Of a stretch of 64,000 nucleotides of DNA, positions 18,922 to 27,640 are shown in pieces; positions within the stretch are counted from its first letter, which is position 1, and every line of letters starts with the position of its first letter. This stretch comes from JAOPZW01 sp963764585 (GTDB taxonomy: Bacteria; Actinomycetota; Thermoleophilia; Solirubrobacterales; Solirubrobacteraceae). The notes under the pieces were generated by a model. The model searched no databases. It was not told the origin of the DNA and saw nothing but the letters and a program-made list of their open reading frames with translations. The DNA is taken from positions 124,001 to 188,000 of the forward strand of contig CAVXTB010000011.1 in NCBI GenBank assembly GCA_963764585.1, given 5' to 3'. The translations under genes were made by a program, and so were the position numbers.

Positions 18922-19875
18922 GTGCGTGTTCGACACCCGATGCTTGCCCTTGCCCTGACTGCGGTCGCCTGCCTGTCGGCCTGCTCGTCGTCCGACGGGC
19001 GCTCCAAGCCGCCCGAGCGCTTCTTCGCGCCGGGCAGCGTGTGGAACCGCGCGCTCGGTCCCAATGCCGCGCTGGCGCCCGACTCCTCGCGCCTGGTGCG
19101 CGAGCTGCAGCGCCAGGTGCGCTACGCCGGCGCGTGGATCAACACCAATCAGTACAGCGTGCCGATCGTCACCGTCAGCGCCCGCCAGCCGGCCGTTCGG
19201 GTGCGGCTCGACACCTCCTACGCGCCGCTGGCCCAGGACTTCTCGCGCGTGCCGGTGCCGCGCAACGCCAAGCCGGCGGCCGGCGGCGACCAGCACCTGG
19301 TCGTGTGGCAGCCGAGCTCGAACACGATGTGGGAGTTCTGGCTGATGCACCGCAGCCACGGCGCCTGGCACGCCCGCTGGGGCGCGAAGATCTCGCACGT
19401 CACGCGCAGCCCGGGCATCGTGCCGGCGCCCGAGGGCGCGACCGCCAGCGGCCTGCCCCTCGTCGGCGGGCTCATGACGATCGACGACCTGCGCCGCGGC
19501 AGGATCGACCACGCCCTCGCGCTCGGCATCCCCGGCGTGCGCAAGGGCGTCGTGACCTGGCCGGCCGACCGCACCGACGGGCGGATCGGCGGGAAGCGGT
19601 CGATCCCGCTGGGCACGCGCTTCCGCCTGGACCCGAAGCTCGACGTCGACAAGCTCGACCTGCCGCCGGCGACGAAGATGATCGCGCGCGCCGCGCAGCG
19701 CTACGGGATCATCGCGCGCGACACGTCGGGCACCGTGAACTTCTACGCGCAGGCGCCGCCGGGCGACCGCCCGCACGTCTACCGCCCGGTCTTCCACGGC
19801 GCCTATCCCAACCAGCTCCTGGCGAAGTTCCCCTGGGATCGCCTGCAGGTCGTGCGCGCCAAGCGGGTCCGGTGA
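18922..19875 (+). CDS. Putative lipoprotein of an unnamed secreted family (paralogue A)
   Basis: About 317 residues. A lipoprotein signal with lipobox LSAC (ALTAVACLSACSSSDG) is clear. The start is uncertain: GTG 18922 gives a basic n-region, ATG 18940 is shorter and TTG 18889 longer. The mature domain shares strong blocks with the gene at 26697: SVWN, AWINTNQYSVPI, HLVVWQPSSNTMWEFWL, WHARWGA, RIDHALAL, WPADRTDG, RYGIIARDTSG and LLAKFPWDRLQV. Conserved Trp, His and Asp suggest a carbohydrate-binding or -cleaving fold, but I do not recognise a named family. It is coupled (GTGA) to the following glycosyltransferase. Confidence 0.8.
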   Translation: MRVRHPMLALALTAVACLSACSSSDGRSKPPERFFAPGSVWNRALGPNAALAPDSSRLVRELQRQVRYAGAWINTNQYSVPIVTVSARQPAVRVRLDTSYAPLAQDFSRVPVPRNAKPAAGGDQHLVVWQPSSNTMWEFWLMHRSHGAWHARWGAKISHVTRSPGIVPAPEGATASGLPLVGGLMTIDDLRRGRIDHALALGIPGVRKGVVTWPADRTDGRIGGKRSIPLGTRFRLDPKLDVDKLDLPPATKMIARAAQRYGIIARDTSGTVNFYAQAPPGDRPHVYRPVFHGAYPNQLLAKFPWDRLQVVRAKRVR

Positions 19876-21062
19876 GACGAGCGCTGGCACGGGGCCTGCT
19901 CGTCGTGCAGGCGCCCCTCGCCGGCACCTGGGCCTACCTGCTCGCGCTGCTCGCCGCCGCGCGGCCGCACCGCGGCGCGCCCGCGGGCACGCTCGCCGGG
20001 AGCGCGCCGCGCGTCGCCGTGCTCGTCCCCGCCCACGACGAGGGCGCAGGGGTGCGCGCCACGGTCGAGTCGCTGCTCGCGCTCGACTGGCCGCGCGGCG
20101 CGCTCGACGTCGTGGTCGTGGCCGACAACTGCAGCGACGACACCGCCGCGCACGCCGCGGTGGCGGGCGCGCGCGTGCTCGAGCGCCGCGACCCGCAGCG
20201 GCCCGGCAAGGGGCGCGCGCTGGCATGGGCCCTCGCGCGGCTCGGCGAGGAGGAGCGGCGGCCCGACGCGGTCGTCTTCGTGGACGCCGACTGCGCGGCG
20301 ACGCCCAACCTCGTGCGCGCGTTCGCGGCGCGCTGGGGCGACGGCGCGCGGGCGGTGCAGTCGCGCTACCTGGTCGCCAACGCCGCGGCGTCGCCGCTGA
20401 CGGCGGCGCGGGCCGCGGCCTTCGCGCTGGCGGCCGACGTGCGCAGCCTCGGCAAGGACCGGCTCGGCCTGTCCTGCGGGCTGCTCGGCACCGGCATGGG
20501 CTTCACCTGGGACCTGCTGAGCGAGCACCCGTGGGACGCCTACGGGCTTGCCGAGGACGTCGAGCATCACCTCGCGCTCGTGCTCGCCGGCGAGCGCGTG
20601 CGCTTCGCCGACGAGGCGGCGGTGCTGTCGGACATGCCGACGACGACCCACGGCGCAGCCGGCCAGCAGTCGCGCTGGGAGGCCGGCAAGGCCGCCCTGG
20701 TGCGTCGCTGGACACCGCGGCTCGTCGGTGCCGGCCTGCGCGCCCGCGATCCCGTGCGCGTCCACGCCGGCCTCGAGCTGCTCGTCCCGCCGCAGTCGCT
20801 GCTGGCGGGGGCCACCGTGGCCAGCGGCGGGGCGGCGCTTGCGCTCGGGCGCCCGGGCCCGCGGCGCCTGGCCGGCGCGATGGCCGCGGCGCAGGTCGTC
20901 TTCGTCGCCGGCGGCATGCGCCGCGCCGGCGCGCCGCGCGCCGCCTGGCGCGGCCTTGCCCTCGCTCCGGCGCTCGTCGTGCGCAAGGCGATCCTCTACG
21001 CGCGGATCGCCGCCGGGCGCGGCCCTCGTGCATGGGTCCGCACCGAGCGCAACGCCGTTTGA
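19872..21062 (+). CDS. Family 2 glycosyltransferase, membrane-associated
   Basis: 396 residues from GTG 19872. An N-terminal hydrophobic helix precedes a GT-A domain: VAVLVPAHDEGAGVRATVES, nucleotide site VVVADNCSDDT, metal site VVFVDADC, acceptor region AYGLAEDVEHH and the QSRW motif near residue 275. More hydrophobic segments follow (about 310-380). The ED plus Q(Q)xRW pattern is typical of processive or membrane-coupled GT2 enzymes. It is coupled to the putative lipoprotein upstream, and its stop overlaps a possible TTG start of the FkbM gene. Confidence 0.92.
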   Translation: MRRALARGLLVVQAPLAGTWAYLLALLAAARPHRGAPAGTLAGSAPRVAVLVPAHDEGAGVRATVESLLALDWPRGALDVVVVADNCSDDTAAHAAVAGARVLERRDPQRPGKGRALAWALARLGEEERRPDAVVFVDADCAATPNLVRAFAARWGDGARAVQSRYLVANAAASPLTAARAAAFALAADVRSLGKDRLGLSCGLLGTGMGFTWDLLSEHPWDAYGLAEDVEHHLALVLAGERVRFADEAAVLSDMPTTTHGAAGQQSRWEAGKAALVRRWTPRLVGAGLRARDPVRVHAGLELLVPPQSLLAGATVASGGAALALGRPGPRRLAGAMAAAQVVFVAGGMRRAGAPRAAWRGLALAPALVVRKAILYARIAAGRGPRAWVRTERNAV

Positions 21063-21091
21063 CCCGTCGGACGGTCGGGCAGGCACGACGC

Positions 21092-21925
21092 GTGCCCTCT
21101 CTCGTTCCGCACCGCCTCAACGAGCTGCCGCGCGACGCCCAGCGCGCGCTGCGGCGCGCCCGCCCCGGGCTCGCCGCGCGCGTGACCTGGGAGGTCAAGC
21201 GCCGCCGCGGCGACTACACGCTGACGCTCGTCGAGCGCCTCGTCCACCCCGGCGACCACGCCGTCGATGCCGGCGCCAACTGGGGCCTGTTCACGGCCCG
21301 GCTGGCCGAGCTGACGGGCCCGACCGGGCGCGTCACCGCCTTCGAGCCCAATCCCGGCCACGCGCACACGCTCGGCGCGATCGCCGAGCGCCACCCGTGG
21401 GTCGAGCTCCATCACGCCGCGCTGTCCGAGCAGTCCGGGGCGGCCGAGCTCGCCGTGCCGGTCCACGAGGGGCGCGAGCTCAGCGCGCTGGCGAGCCTCG
21501 ACCCCGGCGAGCAGCCCGACGACGTGCGCTTCCGCAAGCTTGGAGTGCAGGTCACGACGCTCGACGCCGTGCTCGGCGACGACGTCCCGCCGGTGCGCTT
21601 CGTCAAGTGCGACGTCGAGGGCCACGAGCTCGCGGCGCTGCGCGGCGGCGAGCGCATGCTGCGCCGCGACCGGCCCGCGATCCTGCTCGAGGCCGAGCAG
21701 CGCCATCAGCCCGCAGGCGCGAGCGTCACCGACGTCCTCGACTACCTGCGCTGGCTGGGCTACCGCGGGTGGTGCGTGCGCGGCGACCGCGTCGCGCCGA
21801 TCAGCGGCTTCGACGTGCAGCGCGACCAGCTCGCGTTCCTGCGCGACGCCGGCTTCGTCGCCCACGACATGCCCGACGGCTACGTCAACAGCTTCCTCTT
21901 CCAGGCGCCCGACGCGCCGTCGTGA
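21092..21925 (+). CDS. FkbM family methyltransferase
   Basis: 277 residues from GTG 21092; TTG 21059, overlapping the previous stop, is possible. The SAM site AVDAGANWGLFTARLAEL, FEPNPGHAHTLG and the FkbM-type block VTTLDAVLGDDVPPVRFVKC followed by DVEGHE are clear. These enzymes O-methylate sugars or polyketides, here probably a polysaccharide residue. It overlaps the next gene as GTGA. Confidence 0.92.
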   Translation: MPSLVPHRLNELPRDAQRALRRARPGLAARVTWEVKRRRGDYTLTLVERLVHPGDHAVDAGANWGLFTARLAELTGPTGRVTAFEPNPGHAHTLGAIAERHPWVELHHAALSEQSGAAELAVPVHEGRELSALASLDPGEQPDDVRFRKLGVQVTTLDAVLGDDVPPVRFVKCDVEGHELAALRGGERMLRRDRPAILLEAEQRHQPAGASVTDVLDYLRWLGYRGWCVRGDRVAPISGFDVQRDQLAFLRDAGFVAHDMPDGYVNSFLFQAPDAPS

Positions 21926-22491
21926 GGCCCGCCGACGGCTCCATCGTCACGACGCTCGTCAACGACCGCCCGCAGTGGGCGGAGCGGGTGCGCATGGTCG
22001 ATCGCGACGCCCAGCCCGCTGCGAGCGTGGCCGGCCGCCCGGCACCGGTCGTCCTCGCCACGAGCCAGGTCGACCGCCACGCGCGGCTGGCGCGCAACGT
22101 CCGCGCCGGCGCGCTGTCGCACGCCGACTACGTCGACGAGCTGCGGCGCGCGCGGGTCGTCGTCGTGGCGCTGGCCGAGAACCGGTGGCGCAGCGCCGGC
22201 AAGCAGACCTACCTGAACGCCATGGCGCTGGGCAAGCCCGTCGTCGTCACCGACACGATGGGCGTGCGCGACTACGTCGAGGACGGCGTCACCGGGCTGG
22301 TCGTCGCGCCCGGCGACGCGCGCGCGATGGGCGAGGCCGTGCGCTGGACGCTCGACCCGGCCAACGGCGAGGCCGTCCGCGCCATGACGAAGCGCGCCCG
22401 CGACGCGGTCCGCGAGCGCTTCACGCTGGACCGCTACCTGGCGCGGCTGCTCGAGGTCGCGTCGGCCACCGTCGCGCGGTGCGCGGGCTGA
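21922..22491 (+). CDS. Glycosyltransferase, C-terminal GT-B half only
   Basis: 189 residues from GTG 21922 (GTGA overlap). Only the nucleotide-sugar-binding half of a GT4-like enzyme is present, with GKQTYLNAMALGKPVVVTDT and VRDYVEDGVTGLVVAPGDAR. The N-terminal acceptor half is absent and the FkbM gene directly abuts, so this is either a natural half-enzyme working with a partner or a decayed gene. The first 40 residues look like normal protein. Its 3' end overlaps the O-antigen ligase gene by 58 nt on the other strand. Confidence 0.75.
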   Translation: MRPADGSIVTTLVNDRPQWAERVRMVDRDAQPAASVAGRPAPVVLATSQVDRHARLARNVRAGALSHADYVDELRRARVVVVALAENRWRSAGKQTYLNAMALGKPVVVTDTMGVRDYVEDGVTGLVVAPGDARAMGEAVRWTLDPANGEAVRAMTKRARDAVRERFTLDRYLARLLEVASATVARCAG

Positions 22492-23885
22492 GCGGAGCGG
22501 GCCGACACCACGCCGGCCCACGTCCACAGCACGAGCGTCGGGAAGGTCCACGGCAGCGGGGTCAGGCAGGCGACGATGACCCACTGCAGCGCCAGCGCGA
22601 CGAGCGCGAAGCGCCAGGGCGCGAGCGCCGGCGGCCCGCGGCGCAGCAGGGCGGCGCCGATGGCGAGCACGAGCCCGCAGAGCCACAGCGCGGCGCCCGG
22701 CAGCCCGAGCTCGGAGGCGTGCGAGAGGAAGACGTTGTGCACGCCCTCGCCGATGCCGTTCATCGGGTAGCTCGCCGGCTGCGTGAAGTAGGGGATGCTG
22801 TCGGTCTGGAAGCGCTGCCATCCGAAGCCGTCGATCGGGCGGTCCTCGATCATGTGCAGCGCCGCGCGGTTGGTGTTCTCGCGCACCCAGACAGAGCGGT
22901 CCTCCTTCGAGCGCTCGACGACGCGCTCGTGCAGGCCGGGCACGGCCGTCAGCGCCGCCGCGACGAGCACGACGCCGCCGACGACCACCGGGATCAGCCA
23001 GCGCCGCAGCGTGGGCGCGCACAGCATCGCCGCGATCGTCGCAACGACCGACGACACCCAGATCGAGCGCGTCAGCGTGAAGAGCAGGCCGACGACGCAC
23101 AGGCCGATCACCACGCGGCAGACGTTGCGCGCGCGCCGGTCGCGCCAGACCGCCAGCCCGGTGGCGGCGGCGGTCGCGCCGATGAAGAGCCCCATGCCGT
23201 TGGCCACCGCCTCGACGAACGGCCCGCGCGCGCGGCCGAAGTGGATGCCCACGGCGGGGTCGTTGATGTAGCCGGGGAAGACGAGGGCGCGCACCCCGAC
23301 GCCTTCGAAGCAGGCGGTGAGGCCGAGGTAGGCGCCGACCGCCACGAGCGTGCCGAGCAGCAGCGTGCGCTCGCGCTCGCCGCCGAAGACCACGGGCGCC
23401 ACGTAGTAGACGGCGAAGGCCATGATCCCGAAGCGGTCGAGCAGCCCGAAGAGGGCCGGCGCCTGCGTGAGCGTGTGGGCCTGCCAGGCCGACACGACCG
23501 CCCACGCGCTGGCCGCCAGCAGGACGCCGTGGGTGAAGGTGAGGCTCGGCAGGCGGCGGCTGCCGTGGCCGTTGTGCTCGGGATGGACCTCCGAGCGCAG
23601 GACGACGGCGAGCAGCCCGCCGGCCAGCAGCAGCCGCTCGGGCCCGATCGGCAGCCCGAGCTGGCCCGTGTTGCCGGAGAAGACCGACAGCGCGATGCCG
23701 CCGCTCAGCAGCCACGCCGGATCGGTGCGCACGGCGAGGTACGCCGCGGCGCCGGCCCCCGCCGCGAGTGCGGCGAGCAGGAACGCGCGCTCGACGTTCC
23801 CGTCGGAGGCGACCGCCACCGCCAGGGCGACGACGGCCGCCAGCCAGACGAGCGTGGCGGTGAGCTGTCGGCGGGCGAGCGTCAC
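22434..23885 (-). CDS. O-antigen ligase/polymerase-like membrane protein (Wzy_C family)
   Basis: 483 residues from GTG 23885 with about 12 hydrophobic segments and a large periplasmic loop. The loop carries the family's signature: an arginine-rich stretch with RENTNRAALHMIEDRPIDGF, followed by GVHNVFLSHASELGLPGA, where the conserved His is expected. It would polymerise or ligate lipid-linked glycan at the outer face of the membrane. It is coupled (GTGA) to the chain-length gene upstream. Confidence 0.92.
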   Translation of the reverse strand: MTLARRQLTATLVWLAAVVALAVAVASDGNVERAFLLAALAAGAGAAAYLAVRTDPAWLLSGGIALSVFSGNTGQLGLPIGPERLLLAGGLLAVVLRSEVHPEHNGHGSRRLPSLTFTHGVLLAASAWAVVSAWQAHTLTQAPALFGLLDRFGIMAFAVYYVAPVVFGGERERTLLLGTLVAVGAYLGLTACFEGVGVRALVFPGYINDPAVGIHFGRARGPFVEAVANGMGLFIGATAAATGLAVWRDRRARNVCRVVIGLCVVGLLFTLTRSIWVSSVVATIAAMLCAPTLRRWLIPVVVGGVVLVAAALTAVPGLHERVVERSKEDRSVWVRENTNRAALHMIEDRPIDGFGWQRFQTDSIPYFTQPASYPMNGIGEGVHNVFLSHASELGLPGAALWLCGLVLAIGAALLRRGPPALAPWRFALVALALQWVIVACLTPLPWTFPTLVLWTWAGVVSARSAQPAHRATVADATSSSRAR

Positions 23886-24757
23886 GCGGCGACGGTGCGG
23901 CGGGCGGTGCGGGTCGCCTCGAGCCCGGTGGCCAGCGCCACGCCGATGACGAGGCCGGCGAGCACGGCGATCGTGACGACGAGCTTCAGCTTCTTGCCGT
24001 GGTCGCTCGTCGCCGACCCGGCGGCGTTGAGCGTGCGCACCGGGATCCCCGAGCTCTCCGACTGCGCCTGCTGCAGGTAGGCGGCGCGCAGCGCGCGGGC
24101 GCGCAGGTCGAGCGTGTCGGCGCGCGTCCGCGACGTCGTCAGCGCGTGGCGCGCCGACTGCGAGTCCGGCGAGCGGTTGGCCGAGCGCTGGCGAACGCTG
24201 ACCTGGCTCGCGGCGCGATCGGCCTCCGACTGGGCGGCGTGGTAGCGCTCGAGCAGGGTCTTGGCCTGATCGCCGGTGACGTCGCTGCGGCGCACGTAGG
24301 TCAGCAGCGCGTCGGTCGCGGCGTTCGTCAGCTTGATCGCGGCGTCCTGCGACGGGCCGGTGCCGCTGATCTGCAGCAGCGGGCTGTCGGGGATCGGCGT
24401 GGCGGTGAGCCGGCCGGCGACCTCGTCGGGCCGCAGCCCGGTCTCCTTGGCCACAGGCGCGACGACGTCGTGCGCGGTGATCGCGCGGCTGTAGGCCGAC
24501 GCGAACTGCGTGCCCGCGTACGCCGCGCCGGGCGCGGCGTCCTGGCTGGGGCTGAAGCTCCCGATCGCCACGCGCGCCTGTGCGGTGTAGGACGGCGAGC
24601 GCGACTGGGCGACGGCGAACGCGGCGATCACGAGGATCACCACGGGCGCGATCGCCAGGAGCGGGTGGCGCAGCGCCGAGCGCAGGGGCGACAGCGGCGC
24701 CGCGTGCTGCGGGGCGGGTCGGATGCGGGTTGGTCTGTCACGGGTGAGTATCGGCAT
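23882..24757 (-). CDS. Wzz-like chain-length determinant protein
   Basis: 291 residues from ATG 24757. Two transmembrane helices (LLAIAPVVILVIAAFAVA near the N-terminus, LVVTIAVLAGLVIGVALA near the C-terminus) flank an extracytoplasmic domain with a long helical region (about 150-225), the polysaccharide co-polymerase layout. There is no cytoplasmic tyrosine-kinase domain or Walker motif, so it is a kinase-free type. It is translationally coupled to the polymerase gene. Confidence 0.88.
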   Translation of the reverse strand: MPILTRDRPTRIRPAPQHAAPLSPLRSALRHPLLAIAPVVILVIAAFAVAQSRSPSYTAQARVAIGSFSPSQDAAPGAAYAGTQFASAYSRAITAHDVVAPVAKETGLRPDEVAGRLTATPIPDSPLLQISGTGPSQDAAIKLTNAATDALLTYVRRSDVTGDQAKTLLERYHAAQSEADRAASQVSVRQRSANRSPDSQSARHALTTSRTRADTLDLRARALRAAYLQQAQSESSGIPVRTLNAAGSATSDHGKKLKLVVTIAVLAGLVIGVALATGLEATRTARRTVAA

Positions 24758-24823
24758 GTGTCCTCGGGGGTTCGGGGTCGGGAACAGGTCGAAGTTCGAG
24801 CCTCGCTAGCCTCGGCGGCCCTC

Positions 24824-26050
24824 GTGCGGATCGCCTACGTCTGCAGCCGCTACCCCGCCGTCTCGCACACGTTCATCCAGCGCGAGGTGGCGGCTCTGCG
24901 CGGCTTCGGCATGGACGTCGACACCGTCGCGATCCGGCGCGCGGCGCCCGATGAGGCGCTCTCGCGCGCCGACAAGGCCGAGGCCGAGGCGACGTACGCC
25001 ATCCTGCCGGTGCGCCCGTGGCACCTCGCCAGAGCGCACGCCAACGCACTGCGCTACCCGCGTGCCTACCGCGCGACACTGCACCGTGCGTTTAGCCTCG
25101 CGCCGCGCGGGCTGCGCGGGCGGCTGTGGCAGCTCTTCTACTTCGGCGAGGCCGTCGTGCTGTGGGACCGCGCGCGCCGGCGCGGCGTCGAGCACCTGCA
25201 CGCGCACTTCGCCAACGTCGGCAGCGACGTCGCGCTGCTGGCGGCGACGCTCGGCCGCGAGGCGGGCCGCGGGCCACGCTCGTGGAGCATGACCATGCAC
25301 GGCTCGACGGAGTTCTACGACGTCAGCGCCTTCCGGCTGCCGGAGAAGGTGCGCGACGCGCGCTTCGTCGCGTGCGTGAGCGACTTCACGCGCAGCCAGC
25401 TCATGCTCCACACCGAGGAGGAGCACTGGCCCAAGCTCGCGCTCGTGCGCTGCGGCGTCGACCCCCTGGCGTTCGGCGCGGTCGCTCGCGACGGCGCGAG
25501 CGGGGCGCTGCGGGTGCTCGTCGTGGGGCGCCTGGTGTCGGGCAAGGGCTACTCGCTTCTGCTCGAGGCGGTCGCCGACGTCGTCGCGCGCGGCCACGAC
25601 GTCACGCTTCAGATCGTGGGGGAGGGGCCGGCCGGCGAGGCGCTGCGGGCACGCGCCGCCGCGCTGGGCATCGACGAGCGCGTCCGCTGGCTGGGCGCCG
25701 TCGGCCAGGACGAGATCCGCCGCCACTACGAGCAGGCCGACGCGTTCTGCCTGCCGAGCTTCGCCGAGGGCGTCCCGGTCGTGCTCATGGAGGCGATGGC
25801 GATGCAGCTGCCGGTCGTCGCCACGCGCATCGCGGGGATCCCCGAGCTGATCGAGGACGGCGTCAGCGGCCTGCTCGTGGCGCCCGCGCGCGCCGGCGAG
25901 CTGGCCGACGCGCTGGCCCGGCTGGCGGCCTCGCCCGAGCTGCGCTCCGCGCTCGGCCGGGCCGGCCGCGAGGCGGTCGTGGCCGGCTACGACGCCGAGC
26001 GCTGGGCGCGCGCGCTGCAGGAGCTGCTCGTCGACGGTCACTCGACGTAG
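24824..26050 (+). CDS. GT4 family glycosyltransferase
   Basis: 408 residues from GTG 24824; TAGCCT ends 11 nt upstream and there is no Shine-Dalgarno sequence. The N-terminal acceptor domain (YVCSRYPAVSHTFIQREVAA, LHAHFANVGSDVA, MTMHGSTEFYD) and the donor domain (LVVGRLVSGKGYSLLLEAV, LPSFAEGVPVVLMEAMAMQL, GVSGLLV) form a full GT-B fold. It resembles colanic-acid-type transferases. It is divergent from the Wzz gene. Confidence 0.95.
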   Translation: MRIAYVCSRYPAVSHTFIQREVAALRGFGMDVDTVAIRRAAPDEALSRADKAEAEATYAILPVRPWHLARAHANALRYPRAYRATLHRAFSLAPRGLRGRLWQLFYFGEAVVLWDRARRRGVEHLHAHFANVGSDVALLAATLGREAGRGPRSWSMTMHGSTEFYDVSAFRLPEKVRDARFVACVSDFTRSQLMLHTEEEHWPKLALVRCGVDPLAFGAVARDGASGALRVLVVGRLVSGKGYSLLLEAVADVVARGHDVTLQIVGEGPAGEALRARAAALGIDERVRWLGAVGQDEIRRHYEQADAFCLPSFAEGVPVVLMEAMAMQLPVVATRIAGIPELIEDGVSGLLVAPARAGELADALARLAASPELRSALGRAGREAVVAGYDAERWARALQELLVDGHST

Positions 26051-26607
26051 CCCTCCCCGTCGATGAGCGCGTCGCGCATCTGCTGACGGCGCGCGGCGCT
26101 GATGCCGCCGGTCATCGTCCAGCCCTGCCACGGGAAGCGCGGGCGCCGCGAGAGCGCCTCGCGGTGGCGCGCGATGTAGTCCTCGGTGCGCCCGATCGGC
26201 TTGGCGGGGTTGCCCGCCGCGACGCAGCCCGGCGGGATGTCGTGGCGCACGACGCTGCCCGCGCCGACGATCGCGTCGTCGCCGACCGTCGTGTTGGGCA
26301 GCACGATCGATCCCGAGCCGATGAACGCGCGGCGGCCGATGCGGATGCGCCCGATGCGCGTCCAGCCGAGGTGGCGCTTGGTGCTGGCGTCGTGGGCGAG
26401 CAGGTGGACGCCCGGCGCGAGCGTCGCCTCGTCGTCGATCGTGATCAGCCAGCAGTGCCAGGGGTCGATGATCGCCCGCGGCCCGATGTAGACGTCGTGG
26501 CCGAGCTGCAGCCCGCGCTCGACGAGCACGTCGGCGTCGACGACGCCCTGCAGGCGCAGGCGCAGGCGCTGCAGCGCGCTGAGGTGGCGGATGAGGCGGC
26601 GCTTCAT
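26038..26607 (-). CDS. Hexapeptide O-acetyltransferase (colanic acid type)
   Basis: 189 residues from ATG 26607. The left-handed beta-helix repeats are LGHDVYIGPRAIIDP, RIGRRAFIGSGSIVLPNTTV and AIVGAGSVVRHDIPPG, followed by AAGNPAKPIGR. It should transfer acetyl groups to a polysaccharide residue. It overlaps the convergent glycosyltransferase by 13 nt and is divergent from secreted paralogue B. Confidence 0.9.
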   Translation of the reverse strand: MKRRLIRHLSALQRLRLRLQGVVDADVLVERGLQLGHDVYIGPRAIIDPWHCWLITIDDEATLAPGVHLLAHDASTKRHLGWTRIGRIRIGRRAFIGSGSIVLPNTTVGDDAIVGAGSVVRHDIPPGCVAAGNPAKPIGRTEDYIARHREALSRRPRFPWQGWTMTGGISAARRQQMRDALIDGEGYVE

Positions 26608-26696
26608 CGGCGGCCTCCGACATGCGTCCGCGGGCCGGGCTGGACATCCGTCCGGCGCGCTGAACCGTGCCTAGGCAGCGCCGACGACGGCGCCCA

Positions 26697-27638
26697 ATGG
26701 CTCGATACATCGCGCTCCTCTCCACCCTCGTCGCCCTGGCCGTCCCCGCGCTCGCGAGCGCCGACGGCGTCACGACCCCGTTCGCCGCGAGCTCCGTCTG
26801 GAACACGCCGCTCGCGCCCACCGCACCGCTCGACCCGGGCTCGAGCGGCTACGTCGCGCAGCTGCGCAGCCAGCTCGCCACCACCGTCCCGTGGATCAAC
26901 ACGACCAGCTACAGCGCGCCGGTGTACACCGTGCCCGCCGACCAGCCGACGGTCCACGTCAAGCTCGACGTCAATGTCCCCGACCTGCAGGCGGCCTTCA
27001 ACCAGGTGCCGATCCCCGACGGCGCCAAGCCGGCCGCGGGCTACGACCATCACCTCGTGATCTGGCAGCCCGCCACGGACAAGATGTGGGAGTTCTGGCT
27101 GGCGGCCAAGAAGGACGACGGCTGGCACGCGCGCTGGGGCGGCGAGATGGACGGCACCTCGCTGAACCCCGGCTACTTCCTCGCGCCGCACTCCACGTGG
27201 GGCGCCACCGCCACGAGCCTGCCGCTCATGGGCGGCCTGATCCGCATCGGCGAGCTCCAGCAGGGTCACATCGACCACGCGCTGGCCTTCGCGCTGCCTC
27301 ACGCCCGCAAGGGCGTCTGGTCGTGGCCCGCGCAGCGCACCGACGGCGACGTCGACAGCCCGACGGCGACCCCCGAGGGCGCGCGCTTCCGGCTGGACCC
27401 GACGCTGAACATCGATGCCCTCGGGCTGCCGAAGCTCACGGCCATGATCGCCAAGGCCGTGCAGCGCTACGGGATGATCCTGCGCGACAAGTCCGGCTCG
27501 CTGAGCTTCTACGCCGAGGACCCCACGCAGTACGGCACCAACCCGTACCCCGCGCTGTTCGGCGGCTACCCGGACAAGCTGCTGGCGAAGTTCCCGTGGG
27601 ATCGCCTGCAGGTGCTGGCGACGGATCTGCACAGCTGA
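26697..27638 (+). CDS. Secreted protein of an unnamed family (paralogue B)
   Basis: 313 residues from ATG 26697. It has a Sec signal peptide (IALLSTLVALAVPALASADG) rather than a lipobox. The mature part matches paralogue A (18922) along its full length, with SVWN, PWINTTSYSAPV, HHLVIWQPATDKMWEFWL, WHARWGG, HIDHALAF, WPAQRTDG, RFRLDPTL, RYGMILRDKSGS and LLAKFPWDRLQV. It lacks obvious catalytic signatures of known hydrolases. The conserved aromatic and acidic residues and its place beside acetyltransferase and glycosyltransferase genes suggest a role in handling the exported polysaccharide. Confidence 0.82.
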   Translation: MARYIALLSTLVALAVPALASADGVTTPFAASSVWNTPLAPTAPLDPGSSGYVAQLRSQLATTVPWINTTSYSAPVYTVPADQPTVHVKLDVNVPDLQAAFNQVPIPDGAKPAAGYDHHLVIWQPATDKMWEFWLAAKKDDGWHARWGGEMDGTSLNPGYFLAPHSTWGATATSLPLMGGLIRIGELQQGHIDHALAFALPHARKGVWSWPAQRTDGDVDSPTATPEGARFRLDPTLNIDALGLPKLTAMIAKAVQRYGMILRDKSGSLSFYAEDPTQYGTNPYPALFGGYPDKLLAKFPWDRLQVLATDLHS

Positions 27639-27640
27639 CA

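Noticed and set aside
26667..26696. GTG 26667 as start of secreted paralogue B
   Set aside because: It adds an Arg-rich stretch before a complete signal peptide that starts at ATG 26697.
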